A stretch of 64,000 nt of DNA from Muscardinus avellanarius (GCA_963383645.1 OY726565.1:25770966-25834965); one strand, 5' to 3'; positions 22,974-33,667 are shown, counted from the first letter of the stretch. Made by a program: numbers and translations. The notes: generated by a model from the sequence alone, not told the origin.

Positions 22974-23929
22974 ATATGAAAACTTTACAAACACAGAACA
23001 AGAGGTCAATACACAAGTACAGGAAACATACAGAACCCCCTTTAGACATTATCAGCAAAAAGGTTCACCACGCCACATAATACTCAAACTCACCAACATA
23101 GAAGCCAAAGAGAGAATCTTAAAGACAACAAAAACAAAAGGCCAAATGACATTCAGAGGCAAACCAATTAGAATCTCTCCAGACTTCTCAAACCAAGTCA
23201 TGAAAGCCATAAGAGTCCAGAGTAACATATTCCAAACTCTGAAAGAAAACAACTTGCAGCCCAAAATTTCCTACCCAGCAAAACTATCTCTCAAATTAGA
23301 TGAGGAAATAAAAATCTTCTACAACAAACAGAATTAATGAAAGAATGTCTGTCTTCCAAACCAGCACTAGAGAAAATACTCAAAGAGATTAATTGCAAAA
23401 AAGAAAGAAGTAACATACTCCAGAACCAGAGAAACAAGAATTTCCATTAAGCAAACAACTTAGCAAAAAAGAACAAACACTGCTTCAAATAGAAATTAAC
23501 ACTCAAAATGTTAGAAAATAAAAATCATCTCTCAACTGGTCGCGATGGTGCACACTTGTAATCCCAGCATTTGGGAGGCTGAGACCAGAATATCATGGTT
23601 CATGGACAGCCTCAGCTACTTAGTGAGGTCCTTTGCAACTTAGTGAGACCCTGTTTCAAAATAAAGAATAAAAAAATAGGTGAAAGGGTTCCATCCTCAG
23701 ACAAGCAAAAAAAAAAAAAAAAAAATCATCTCTCAGTAATCACAGTGAACATAAATGGCCTCAACTTCCCCAATAAAAAAATAAGGTGGCAAAATTGATT
23801 AAAAACCAGAATCTATCTATCTGCTGCCTGCAAGAAACACACCTTACAAGTAAAGATAGTAACAAACCAAAGGTAAAGGCCTGGAGCAAGGTAGTCCATG
23901 CCAATGGAACTTGAAGACAAGCAAGAGTA
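22974..23929 (+). mobile_element. L1 fragment: ORF1 3' half into ORF2 start
   Basis: ORF1 wording (FTNTEQEVNTQVQETYRTPF, then a region like SPRHIILKLTNIEAKERILK, then the C-terminal domain) is the same lineage as the ORF1-only copies in this window but older. After the ORF1 end near 23335-23460 an inter-ORF stretch leads into ORF2 endonuclease-start wording ('tcacagtgaacataaatggc', 'ctgcctgcaagaaacacacc') up to about 23920. A SINE-A splits it at 23536-23720. It shows that this ORF1 lineage once had an ORF2. Confidence 0.85.
23536..23717 (+). mobile_element. SINE-A inside L1 fragment
   Basis: Diverged head (actggtcgcgatggtgcaca), linker and shortened tail. The target repeat AAAAATCATCTCTCA is seen at about 23521-23535 and 23724-23738, within the A tail. 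Confidence 0.92.
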
Positions 23930-24195
23930 CAAATTAAATAAATATAAGTATAAATAAATATAAGTATAATAAATAAGTATAACTAATTATAAATAAATAT
24001 AAATAAGTATAAATAAATATACTTATATAAATAAGTATAAATAAATATACTTATAAAAATATAAGTATAAATAAATATAAGTATAATAAATAAGTATAAC
24101 TAATTATAAATAAATATAAATAAGTATAAATAAATATACTTATAAGTATAAATAAATAAGTATAAATAAGTATAAATAAATATAAATATAAGTAG
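23930..24195. repeat. AT-rich (AAATATAAGTAT)-type repeat with 117 bp duplication
   Basis: A low-complexity array of AAAT/AAGTAT units. A longer phrase starting TAAGTATAATAAATAAGTAT occurs at 23961 and again at 24078, a 117 bp offset. Runs of TATACTTAT beside ATAAGTATA give local hairpin potential. Confidence 0.9.
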
Positions 24196-24605
24196 CAAAG
24201 AAATATGCCAGCCTCACGGCCGAGGGCGTGGCAGTGGCACCGTATTGCCACCGGCGGCAGCAGCAGCGAATTCACCAAGTCCACTACAGCTCCATCTGCG
24301 TATTCAACAACAGTGAGTCAAATTGTGGGCCCCAGAGGAGAAATCCCAGTACTGCACTCCCTGGGACTTGACCCAGTGGGAAAGTGGAGGTGGCAGAGAT
24401 ATCACACCATAGGAGAACGCCCAACCTGGCACCCCCCATAGTCTAAAGCAGCCTCTATAAACTCCCTGGGTCTGAGACTCTGTGATACAACCCAGTAAAG
24501 GAGTAGTGGGGTCTGAGATACCACAGACTCGAGATCCAGAGCACCTTAAGTAAAGTCATAGTGACCCAAGGAAAGAACCCAGAGAAGGCACAAACTTCCA
24601 AAATC

Positions 24606-25607
24606 ATGGGAAAGAGGAATAACAATGGAGCAATGAATGCCCACAACCCCACAACATCAGAACCCGATAAGACAGAAAATCAGAGATTTCTAGAAAATCA
24701 AATCAGGAAAATAACTGTAGAAATAATAGAGGTGCTTCAAAAAGAATTCAGAGAGAGCCAAAAAGAGATAAAGGATGCAATTAATGAAGTAAAGGCCTCA
24801 ATTCAAAGTACAAACAACCGATTAGACCACATGGAGAATAGAATCTCGCTCTTAGAAGATGATTACTCCAAAAATGAATGCATAGTTTCTAATCTAGAAA
24901 AAAATATCCGACAACAGGAATCTGACATTGAAGAAATATGGACCCATTTTAAGAGAGCTAACCTAAGAATAATTGGAATAGAGGAGGGAAAAGAAAGTGA
25001 AACCAAAGGGATCAACAATCTCTTCAAGGAAGTAATAGCAGAAAATTTTCCAAACATAGAGCAAGAGGTTGATACACAGGTCCAGGAAACTTATAGAACT
25101 CCCTTTAGACAGGATCGGAGAAGAGGATCCCCACGCCACATAATTGTCAAAATGACCAATGTGGAAGCCAAGCAGAGAATCTTAAAGGCAACAAAAGCAA
25201 AGGGCCAAGTGACATTCAGAGGCAAACCAATTAGAATCACTCCAGACTTCCCAAACCAAGTCATGAGAGCCAGAAGGGCTTGGAGTAACATATTCCAAAC
25301 TCTGAAAGAAAACAACTTCCAGCCAAAAATTTCCTACCCAGCAAAACTTTCTATCAAATTAGATGGGGAAATAAGAAGCTTCCATGACAAACAGAAACTG
25401 AAGGAATTTATGTCTTCAAAACCAGCACTAGAGAAAATACTCAAAGAGATTAACTACAAAGAAGAAATAGGTAACACACACCAAGAACCAGAGAAACAAG
25501 ATTGTCCATCCAACAGACAACTAAGATTAGTTATCTGTGGAGATTCATTATTTATGTTAGTCTTATACCTATCTCTAAATTGTATTGTTTGCTTTTATTG
25601 TTGTTAA
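24606..25607 (+). CDS. L1 ORF1 protein, chimera copy 1
   Basis: An open frame from ATG (MGKRNNNGAMN...) of about 333 codons; a GTG 45 bp upstream is in frame, but the ATG fits the family. ORF1p is the RNA-binding chaperone of the L1 ribonucleoprotein. Visible parts: a polar N-terminus, a coiled coil (about residues 29-117, with ENQIRKITVEIIEVL and heptads of L/I), the RRM start (ANLRIIGIEEG), and the C-terminal domain (SPRHIIVKMTNVEAKQRILK ... ARRAWSNIFQTLKENNFQPK). A one-base insertion in the last codons (ACACACCAAGAACC here, ACACTCACCAGAACC in copy 2) replaces the normal end with a read-through tail containing hydrophobic residues. Whether it is expressed is unknown. Confidence 0.85.
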   Translation: MGKRNNNGAMNAHNPTTSEPDKTENQRFLENQIRKITVEIIEVLQKEFRESQKEIKDAINEVKASIQSTNNRLDHMENRISLLEDDYSKNECIVSNLEKNIRQQESDIEEIWTHFKRANLRIIGIEEGKESETKGINNLFKEVIAENFPNIEQEVDTQVQETYRTPFRQDRRRGSPRHIIVKMTNVEAKQRILKATKAKGQVTFRGKPIRITPDFPNQVMRARRAWSNIFQTLKENNFQPKISYPAKLSIKLDGEIRSFHDKQKLKEFMSSKPALEKILKEINYKEEIGNTHQEPEKQDCPSNRQLRLVICGDSLFMLVLYLSLNCIVCFYCC

Positions 25608-26229
25608 TTTTTAGGATTTCTAGTTGGAATATTAATATACCTTCAGATATAGCATTTGGAAATATTTTATCCCATTCTATCAGTAACTTTTAACTCTGTT
25701 TACATTGTCTTTGGATATACAATATTTTTTTTTAGGGATTTTGTATACTCTTCTGTTGTCTGTGCCATTGAAATCATATCCAAGAAATCACTGCCATTTC
25801 AATGTTGTGAGGTTTTATGACCCAGATTTTCATCTAAAAGTTTATAATCTTAAGATTTATATTTAGGTCTTTTATCTATTTGGAGTTAATATTTGCATAT
25901 GGGATTAGGTAAGGGTCCAATTTTATTCTTTTTCATGCAATTATTATTTTTCAACAATATTTAGTTAAAAGATTATTATTTCCACCACCAAATGTTCGTA
26001 GAAACCTTGTCAAAAATAACTTGACAATATATGAAAGAATTTAGCTCTAGGCTTTTATTTAACTCCAATGGTTTATATATTTGCCTTTAGAACAGTACTA
26101 CACTGTTTCAATTATTGTAGCTTTATATGGTTTGAAATCAGAAAATATATATCTTCTAGCTTTGTTCTTTTTCGAGATCGTTTTGGGTATCTAGAGTCCA
26201 TATTTCATATTAGGATAGATTTTTTTCTG

Positions 26230-26570
26230 AAAAATAAATATATAAATATATGATAGTTTCACCTAAAAAAAAAAAAAAGAAAAAAAATTCTCTGGTAAGA
26301 AAGAAAGGAAAAAGAAATATTGAAATGTTATCTTTAAGTTATCAAAAGCTTGGTATCAGACAAATGAAACTGTTATGTGAGATTATCATTGTTAATTTTG
26401 GATAAATTGCTATAATACTAGATGTCAACCACTAAGCCAAGCATGGGAAGGAGGGATGGGGAGGGAATGGGGTGGGGGCTGACTGGGCGATGTGTGCATG
26501 TATGTCTACAAAAGTTTGTATCCCACTATGATGTATGAATACAGTGCACCAATAAAAAATTTAAAAAAAG
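26230..26570 (+). repeat. shared 3' tail module, copy T1
   Basis: A G-rich tract (ggaaggagggatggggaggg) is followed by 'gatgtgtgcatgtatgtcta', 'tatcccactatgatgtatga' and 'cagtgcaccaataaaa'. The same order recurs at 31890-32010, 51655-51787 and, more diverged, 60440-60583. The polypurine run followed by AATAAA resembles an L1 3' UTR. Confidence 0.88.
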
Positions 26571-26574
26571 AAAG

Positions 26575-27246
26575 GAAATAAACACCTCAGTTAAAAAATG
26601 GACCAATGGCCCTAATAAACACCCAACAAATAAGATATACAGATGACAATTAAGCGTAGAAAGAGAAATCTCTATCATATTTCATTGGGGAAATGCAAAC
26701 TTAGTGATACCCTGTTTCCAAATAAAAAATTAAAAGGGGGTGTAGCTCATGGCTAGAATGCCCCCTGGGTTCAATCCCCAAGAGCACCACCATGATCACA
26801 ACAACGTAAATGATGGTGAGGAGTAGGAGCAGCAGCACTCTCATTCATCGCTGGTGGGATACAAGATCACACAGCCACTTTGGAAGAAGGGCTGGCATAT
26901 GCTAAGAAAAAAAAAATCCCAACATATGATTTTAACTCCTTTGGGTAAATATTTATATCCACACAAACACCTTCACACAGATAACACATAGAATATACAC
27001 ACATAGATTATACATCCATAGAATATACAACACTGAGACTGAACCCCACATAAACTATGAACTTAGTGTGATTATGATGTGGCAATAAAGGTTCGTCAGT
27101 TATAACAAATTTCTACACTGGTTTTGGATGTTGATAACAGGGGAGGTTATGCACCTGTGGGGACATAGTATATATTGGAAAGTTCAGTATTCTGTATGTT
27201 CCTCACAATTTTTCTATGAATCAAAAATTAATCTAAAAATGTAAAA
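26575..27246 (+). mobile_element. old L1 3' end with SINE fragment
   Basis: Degraded ORF2 C-terminal wording ('ctctcattcatcgctggtgg', 'agccactttggaagaagg') and an L1 3' UTR (near 27050-27240, 'ttcgtcagttataacaaatt', 'ggggaggttatgcacctgtg'). A 5'-truncated SINE lies at about 26697-26795. Confidence 0.8.
26697..26795 (+). mobile_element. 5'-truncated SINE (linker and tRNA tail)
   Basis: 'gataccctgtttccaaataa' then 'gggggtgtagctcatggcta' and 'gggttcaatccccaag'; the head is missing. Confidence 0.8.
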
Positions 27247-27247
27247 A

Positions 27248-27427
27248 TTTTTTGTGATACTGGGGATGAAACCTAGGGACATTATACCTACCCAAGACCT
27301 ATTTTACAGGGTCTCACTAAGTTGCAGAGGGCCTCACAAATTGCTGAGGCTGGCCATGAACCTATAATCTTTCTGTCTCAGCCTCCCAAGTACTGGGATT
27401 ACAAACACACATCACCATGCCCAGCTT
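27248..27427 (-). mobile_element. SINE-C, antisense
   Basis: 'gatactggggatgaaaccta' through 'catcaccatgcccagct'. Confidence 0.85.
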
Positions 27428-27559
27428 AATTTTTTTAAATTCTGCTTCTTTCTTTTGCTTTTCCAGTATTAACACATCCTCTTCTATGCCCCTTCTGACT
27501 GCAAATCTCTATGATTGCTTGGTGTTTACCCCTCTGCCTCTGTATAGATATCACAGAAC

Positions 27560-28400
27560 TTTAGCACTCTAGACGATCCATGGAGTCAGCATCCCTGACT
27601 CCTGGAAACTAAAAGGCCAGGTGTTTCTGATGCTGCCATGTGCCTGCCAATATTCCCTCAAAATCTACTCTCTCCAAGCACACCAATCAGACTTACATCT
27701 GCCAATGTGTTCTTTTTGACAGAAGACTTTCTCTGGTCACTCAGCGTGAACATACAACAGGCTGGAAACACTGAGGAATGTATTCCTTTCTGGAGCAGTC
27801 TTCAACCTGAGGTAAAAACTCCAGCCCCTTCACCTTTAGTGTGATAACTGGAAGAACACATTCTAAACGGTTCCCTAGAGCTCTCCAGCAGAATTAGACT
27901 CCAGCTGCCCACAGTGATAACTTGTTTGATAACACACCTTCATTGGTTTTTTCCCTTCTGCTTAACTTTCCCACTAATCTATATGTGTTTCCTGGGAACG
28001 CATCCCAATTAAACCTCTAGTATCTAAATCCTTGCCTCAGGTCAGCCTCTGGGGACACAAACTAGGAAGACAGGGAATCTAAACTTAGGATCCTCCACAG
28101 TAACTGATTCTCTATGACTCCAAGAAGAGGTACCATGGCCCAGATTTCCACAGGAGAACCTCAGAGGTATGCTCCATTGTGAACCCTAAATAGAAAACGG
28201 ACATGAGACCCGTCGCCCCCTTCTTCTTCCACTGTCCCTTCACTCAATTTATGTGAGCAAAATCGGAACATGTTTCCTGAACCTCTTCCTTCCCTCTTCC
28301 CTCCTCTCCCCCTGCTCCTTTTCATGCCAGAAAGTTAAGTGAACTTTTCTTTAACTTTCCCCATGTTGTGTCTTCCTTACTGTTGGACAGCAAGCTTCCT
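27560..28400 (+). mobile_element. possible old LTR-type relic
   Basis: Around 27990-28080 the order 'tgtttcctgggaacgcatcc', 'aattaaacctctagtatc', 'ccttgcctcaggtcagcct' and 'ggggacacaaactagg' recalls the 3' part of an old mammalian LTR-type repeat that I cannot name firmly. The rest is unassigned; a 68-codon frame at 27638-27844 has no family features. Confidence 0.35.
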
Positions 28401-28724
28401 GACCTCACCACCATTGGCTGCAGGGACATGCTGCCCTACCTGGGCACTCTGTGGTAGGTCATCCAGGCTCAGTCTTTGATATGTTAAAGGGGAAAGGTTA
28501 AGGAAGACATAGTGTTCTCACTCGAAGCTTGTTTCATACATTTTCCTTAAATTTCAGAAGCTACTACCTGTCGTTATCATCTTGTTGCTTATGAAACATC
28601 TATTTCCTTGGAGGAAGCTTAGGTAATCAAGAAAATACAGTGGAAAAACAAACAAAGGTCAAAGGTCAAATAAACAGCACAGAATTTCAGGATCTGTTCC
28701 TAGAAAGAATAGATTGTTTTTTAT

Positions 28725-28762
28725 TTTTTAAATTTATTTATTTATATTTTATTTTATTTATT

Positions 28763-28805
<43 letters not shown>

Positions 28806-29003
28806 TGCTGGGGATGGAGCCCAGAGGCTTTCTACCACCGGGCTACACTCCCAGACCTATTTTATATTTTATTTGGAAACAGGGTCTCACTAAGTTGCTG
28901 AGAGCCTCACTAATTAGCCGAGGCTGGCTTCAAACCTGTGTGATCCACCTGTCTCAGCCTCCCAGGTCCTGGGATTATAAACGTGTACCACCATTCCCGG
29001 CTT
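28725..29003 (-). mobile_element. SINE-C/B hybrid, antisense, with (TG)n tail
   Basis: A (TTTAT) run and (TG)n of about 40 bp (28765-28804) are the expanded reversed tail. Then 'ggtgctggggatggagccca', linker and head ending 'taccaccattcccggct'. Confidence 0.9.
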
Positions 29004-29164
29004 GGTTCAAGTTTTAACAAATAGTTTTCCCAAGATTCAAGTAAACTAAAGGCAAGTTGGGTTTTCTAATAACAAAAAAACCCCTAAAGAATAAAATAAA
29101 AATATTGCAGAGGTGACATTCTCATTAGAATCAACAAAAGGTAAAATAGTTGTAGTTTAAAAAC

Positions 29165-29335
29165 ACAATTTGGGAGCTGTGACAGATCATAGGTTGGAAG
29201 CCAGCCTCAACAACTTAGGTCCTCCACAACTTAGTGAGATTCTGTTTCAAAACAAAAAAATAAAATAGGGCTGGGGAGTAGTTCATAAGTAGAATTCCCC
29301 TGGGTTCTATCCCCAGTAAACAAACAAACAAAAAA
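29165..29335 (+). mobile_element. 5'-truncated SINE-C
   Basis: The partial head (atcataggttggaagccagc), linker and tail 'gggttctatccccagtaaa' with a CAAA repeat. Confidence 0.8.
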
Positions 29336-29517
29336 GGCATATACATACATAGTCTGGGACAAAGAGGACAAGTTTGAGGAAATAGCATAAAAAATAAGAA
29401 AAAACTAAGTAATAAGAAAAGTAATAAGAAAAAAGCTGGTAAATATGAACAACATAAACAATCACTGTAATGGAGAAAATAATAAATGGGATAGGTGATA
29501 AGTCGGGTCCTACACTC

Positions 29518-29760
29518 ATGTGACCTTTACATCAGGTGACCTCTGCGCAGGCAGGGGGGACCAAAACCCCTGAGAGAATTGTACATTCCCACAAGTAAAC
29601 TCCTCCACCCGAGATGCATACCTTAAAAAGGAAGAGCCCGCCTCTTCCACTCTGGGACAGGCGCTCGGGCCCCATGCAACTGCCCAGCCCCGATCCCCGG
29701 GAGAGCCGTGCAATTAAAGTGAATGCCACATGTACCGACCTCTCTCGTGTTTTTCACACT
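29518..29760 (+). mobile_element. endogenous retrovirus-type solo LTR candidate
   Basis: A GC-richer island with a TATA-like 'ccttaaaaaggaag', the R-like 'gcccgcctcttccactctgg', and a poly(A) signal 'gcaattaaagtgaatgcc' followed by a short T-rich end. This layout fits a gammaretrovirus-like LTR. It has no viral genes and no clear target duplication. Confidence 0.5.
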
Positions 29761-30195
29761 TCGCCAAACCCACATTTTTCTTTTTATTTAAAAATAAGGA
29801 AAATTCAAAAATATAACTGAATAAAATTTTCTTGAAATAAAGATCCAAATCTATAAATCACAAAGACTTTGCTTAGCAAATATCCTTTTCCTAATTTGAT
29901 GAGGAATAACTAATAAGACATATCTGAGAAAATGGATTTGAGGCAGAAGATTGTAGGAAGCTATACAGGTAAAAAATTAGGAACACATGAACCAAGTCCA
30001 CCAAAATGAAAGGAAAAATAGGAGGAAATGAGGAGATATTTAGGACCCTGAAATGTTGGAAGGCCAGCAGAATGTGGCTAAGAAGCCATCCCTGTAGTTA
30101 AACTTCAAGGGTAGAGGTGAGATCTAACTACTTATTACCTGTATTACCTAAGCAAGTTATCGTTCCTCAATTTTCTTAACTTTAAAATGGAAATA
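29761..30195. other. unassigned spacer
   Basis: AT-rich, no recognised element apart from MIR-like wording near 30150-30190 ('ttattacctgtattacctaagcaag'). Confidence 0.35.
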
Positions 30196-30199
30196 GGAA

Positions 30200-30389
30200 G
30201 CTGGGTATGGTGGCACACACCTGTAATCCCAGCACTTGGGAGGCTAAAACAGGAAGATTGCAGGCTCATGGCAAACCTCAGCAACTTGGTGAGGACTTCC
30301 ACTACTTAGTGAGACCCTGTTTCAAAATAAAAAATAAAACAAGGTTGGAGGTGTAGCTCAGAGTTAGAATGCCTTTGGATTCAATCCCC

Positions 30390-30440
<51 letters not shown>
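30200..30440 (+). mobile_element. SINE-C with (CA)n tail
   Basis: Head 'agctgggtatggtggcacac', tRNA tail 'gaggtgtagctcagagttag', end 'ccccagtaacacac' expanding into about 45 bp of CA. Confidence 0.92.
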
Positions 30441-30442
<2 letters not shown>

Positions 30443-30535
30443 TAATAGTAACCTACATAATACAGAGATTGTGGAAAGTAAATATTACATTTAGTTATCT
30501 TGGAAAAACACCTTGCCCATATTTAGCAGTTTTAA

Positions 30536-30730
30536 ATTTTTTATTTATTTATTTTTCAGTATGGTAGTGAGGCCTGGGGTACTCTACCATGGAGCTTCAT
30601 CCACAGCCCTTTTTATTTTAGTTGGAGACAGAATTTTTCTTAATTGTACAGGCTGGCTTTGAACTTGTTCTCATCCTGCCTCAGCCTTCTAAGTCGCTGG
30701 GATCACAGGCATGAAACATGATGCCCGGCA
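30536..30730 (-). mobile_element. old SINE, antisense
   Basis: 'ctggggtactctaccatgga' (reversed tail) and 'cctcagccttctaagtcgct' (reversed head). It is more diverged than the others. Confidence 0.75.
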
Positions 30731-31046
30731 GATTTAAGTATCTTTGATAAGACAGAAACATTCTGTGGGGACCTGGAGCTTAGAAGAGCAGTCAGGGATG
30801 GAGGGAATGTAGGTGCCTTTAACATGCGTGTGAGATAAGAACTCCTTTGTGATATATGGTGAGAGAAGAAAATCGAGCCTGTGAGGCATCTTCATTTGTG
30901 GGCTTATGACCAGAGTTCAGGGACTACTGGAAAATAAAGAAAAAGAAGAGGATTAATGATGGATCAAAGGCACAAAGATGTTGAAAAACCTGTGGTCAGG
31001 AGCACAGAGGGATGGGTCAGCCTTCATCAAAAGGAGGACACTTCTT

Positions 31047-31346
31047 AGTCAGGTGCACTGACATATGCCTGTAATCCCAGGATTTGGGAGCCTGAGACAA
31101 TAGGATCACAGGTTCAAGGTCAGATTCGGCAAATTAAAGAGACCCTGTTTCAAGCCAGGCGTGGTGGCACATGTTTGTAATCCCAGATCTTGGGAGCATG
31201 AAACAGAAGGATCGCACAGGTTCGAAGCCAGCCTCAGCTACTTAGTGAGGCTCTCAGCAACTTAGTGAGACCCTGTTTCCAAGTAAAGTATAAAATAGGT
31301 CTGGGAGTACAGCCCGAAGGTAGAAAAGCCTCTGGGTTCCACCCTC

Positions 31347-31396
<50 letters not shown>

Positions 31397-31472
31397 GAGA
31401 CCCTGTTTCAAAATAAAATGGTTGGGGGTGTAGCTAAGAAGCAGAATGCCCTTGGTTTCAATCTCCAGTACC

Positions 31473-31523
<51 letters not shown>

Positions 31524-31533
31524 ACACACACTT
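31047..31533 (+). mobile_element. SINE-C split by another SINE
   Basis: Head and linker at 31047-31153; linker and tRNA tail resume at 31395-31533 ending in (CA)n. The insertion (31154-31394) is again in the linker. Confidence 0.93.
31154..31394 (+). mobile_element. nested SINE with (CA)n tail, 17 bp target-site duplication
   Basis: Head GCCAGGCGTGGTGGCACATG, tail 'ggtctgggagtacagcccga', then (CA)n. The host sequence AAGAGACCCTGTTTCAA is duplicated at 31137-31153 and 31395-31411. Confidence 0.95.
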
Positions 31534-31835
31534 TTTTCATGGAGAAAGGGAAAATTATAAGAGTGTGTATGGATGCAGATATGTTTGGAGATTGTAGTAG
31601 GTAAAGCTGAAAGAGTTCCCATCTGGTGCTTTGGTTTTGTGTATAAAGGAAGAGCAAAGCCACCTGTGGCCTGAGAGTCAGTGTCGCAATGGGAAGAGTC
31701 TGATGGCAGGAAGGCAAGGGTGCCCCTCTCAAAAACAGAACAAAACAGCAACAACAACAGAAATCGAGCCACTTTGAGGGCCCAGCAATACTGAGGGGAA
31801 AGTATGAACTGTAGTACAAGTCAAAATATTGTTTT

Positions 31836-32014
31836 ATTCTTTAAAGCACACGATGTACTTATACACTAAGTCAACTACTAAACCAAGCATAGGAAGGAGG
31901 GTTGGGGAGAGAATGCGGTGGGGATTAACTGGGTGATGTGTGCATATATGTCTACACAAGTTTTTTATCCCATTATGATGTATGAATAAAATGCACCAAT
32001 AAAAAAATTTTAAG
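31836..32014 (+). mobile_element. 5'-truncated solo copy of the shared tail (T2)
   Basis: About 180 bp: 'ccaagcataggaaggagggt', 'gtgatgtgtgcatatatgtc', 'tatcccattatgatgtatga' and 'atgcaccaataaaaaaa'. It is flanked by CAAAATATTGTTTT at 31822-31835 and 32015-32028 (14 bp perfect). It is therefore an independent retroposition of only the tail region. Confidence 0.92.
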
Positions 32015-32168
32015 CAAAATATTGTTTTTGCAATTTTAACTGCAATTTTTCCACAGTTCTGAATGTAGAAACAGGATGGCTAGATAGGTCCAGGACAGAA
32101 AATCTGAGGTAAGATATGGCATGAAGAATGTATGACATGGCTACTTTTTCAATCTTAAAAAAAAGTGA

Positions 32169-32348
32169 AGCCGTGCATGGTGGCACATGCTAGTAATGCC
32201 CGCACTTGGGAGGCGGAGACAGGAGGGTCACGTAGGTTGAAAGCCAGCTTTGCTGGCTTAAGAGACCCTGTTTCCAAATAAAATATAAAATAGGTCTGGG
32301 AGTGTAGCCCAGAGGTAGAAGGGTTCCATCCCCAGTACCACCAAAAAA
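32169..32348 (+). mobile_element. SINE-B
   Basis: 'gccgtgcatggtggcacatg' through 'cccagtaccaccaaaaaa'. The flanks 'aaaaaaagtg' match on both sides. Confidence 0.9.
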
Positions 32349-32349
32349 A

Positions 32350-32830
32350 AAAAAAAAGTGGAAAACATTCAATATAGTTCATTTCAAGAATTACCAGAAA
32401 TATATTGTTAGCTCATGAGACCAAATACCTGGGCCCTGCTTCATGTTCTTATTGTCTGCCAAAAGGTTTTAATCCCTATAATAAAATCTCACAGCATACA
32501 CTGAAAAGTACTTCCTAGAATTTTTAGAAACTATTGAGAAGGAAGTTTGAATATACTGGTTAACATGTAAGCTAATTATTGGAAAGGATAGTTGAAAGAT
32601 TATTGTTTTCATATCCTTTCAGCCACTCTAAAAGATTACATAACTGGTTATATAAGACGCTATATAAAGTAAAAGACTTAGTCAAAGAAACAGTCTAATA
32701 CCTGAGTTTTTGTGCATAAGTGTGAAGGTCTGGAAGTTTTTTTTTTTTTTAATTCCCCACAAGAATACATTTTTAAATTCTCATTCAATGCACTACTAGC
32801 ATGGCAGACATTTCAGAATTGATTCTTGCA
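32350..32830. other. unassigned spacer
   Basis: Nothing recognised. Confidence 0.3.
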
Positions 32831-33047
32831 AGTATGTATGTATGTATGTATGTATGTATTTGGTGGTACTGGGGTTCCTGGAAACCCTTCTACCTCCGGG
32901 TTACACTCCCAGACTCCCAGACCTATTTTATATTTTTATTTGGAAGCAGGGTCTCTTAAGCCAGCGAGACCAGCTTCGAACCTGCACGATCCTCCTGTCT
33001 CCGCCTGCCAAGTGCGGGGATTAGGAGCGTGCGCCACCATGCCCGAC
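32831..33047 (-). mobile_element. SINE-B, antisense, with (TATG)n
   Basis: A (TATG)n run, 'ggtggtactggggttcctgg', and a head ending 'gcgccaccatgcccgact'. A small repeat 'agactcccagac' is internal; the flank is 'cttgcaa'. Confidence 0.9.
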
Positions 33048-33082
33048 TTGCAACTATTTTTTTAAAATAAATATATTATTAC

Positions 33083-33271
33083 GCTGGGCATGGTGGCGCA
33101 CGCTCGTAATCCCCGCGCTTGGGAGGAAGAGACAGGAGGATCGCGTAGGTTCGAAGTCAGCCTCGCTGGCTTAAGAGACCCTGTTTCCAAATAAATAAAA
33201 AATATATAATAGGTCTGGGAGTGTAGCCTGGAGGAAGAAGGGCTTCCAGGAACCCCAGTACCACCAAAAAA
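33083..33271 (+). mobile_element. SINE-B
   Basis: 'gctgggcatggtggcgcacg' through 'ccccagtaccaccaaaaa'. Confidence 0.92.
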
Positions 33272-33494
33272 ATAAGTTATTGTTCAATTTTGTTATCAAG
33301 TAGTTACAATTCTTTTAAATATGAATAGGCAATTTCTTCAGACACAATTTGTTAAACATATCAACACAATTTGTTAAACATATCAATCATTATTCCCACA
33401 ATGACATTTTAGAATTAATAGTTGAGCTCCCTAAAATACAGAACCATAACTTTGTTCATTTCCAAGGAGTCATTGGTTAATATAAAAATGTTTG

Positions 33495-33617
33495 AGGTTG
33501 AGACAGGTGGATCACAGGTTTGAGGCTCCGCAAATTAATGAGACCTTGCTTCAAAATAAAAATAAAATAGGGTTGGGGGTATAACTCAGAGGTAGAACAC
33601 CCTGGGTTCAACCCCAA
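33495..33617 (+). mobile_element. 5'-truncated SINE-C
   Basis: 'aggttgagacaggtggatca', linker and tRNA tail 'ggggtataactcagaggtag', followed by a TA-rich run. Confidence 0.8.
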
Positions 33618-33624
33618 ATTCTAA

Positions 33625-33667
<43 letters not shown>

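Larger units (their letters stand above)
24197..26570 (+). mobile_element. ORF1-only L1 chimera, copy 1 (HAL1-like)
   Basis: Order: partial L1-type 5' UTR (24197-24605), ORF1 (24606-25607), an antisense old-L1 ORF2 fragment (about 25550-26235), an A-rich stretch, and the shared G-rich 3' tail (about 26430-26555) ending 'gtgcaccaataaaaaa'. No ORF2 follows. The 5' UTR is truncated relative to copy 2 (49185-51787). A weak AAAGAAA repeat may be the target duplication. The mechanism (trans use of L1 machinery) is inferred. Confidence 0.85.

Noticed and set aside
22655..23337. Glu/Lys/Gly-rich proteins of 141 and 173 residues, and Ser/Pro/Phe frames on the other strand
   Set aside because: They run through the purine tract. 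The C-terminal part of one is a decayed L1 ORF1 segment, not a separate gene.
29518..29760. CpG-island promoter of a cellular gene
   Set aside because: The TATA-like box, poly(A) signal and compact layout fit an LTR better, and no downstream exon is seen.
31262..31819. 185-codon minus-strand frame
   Set aside because: It is composed of two reversed SINE segments and CA repeats (Cys/Val runs).
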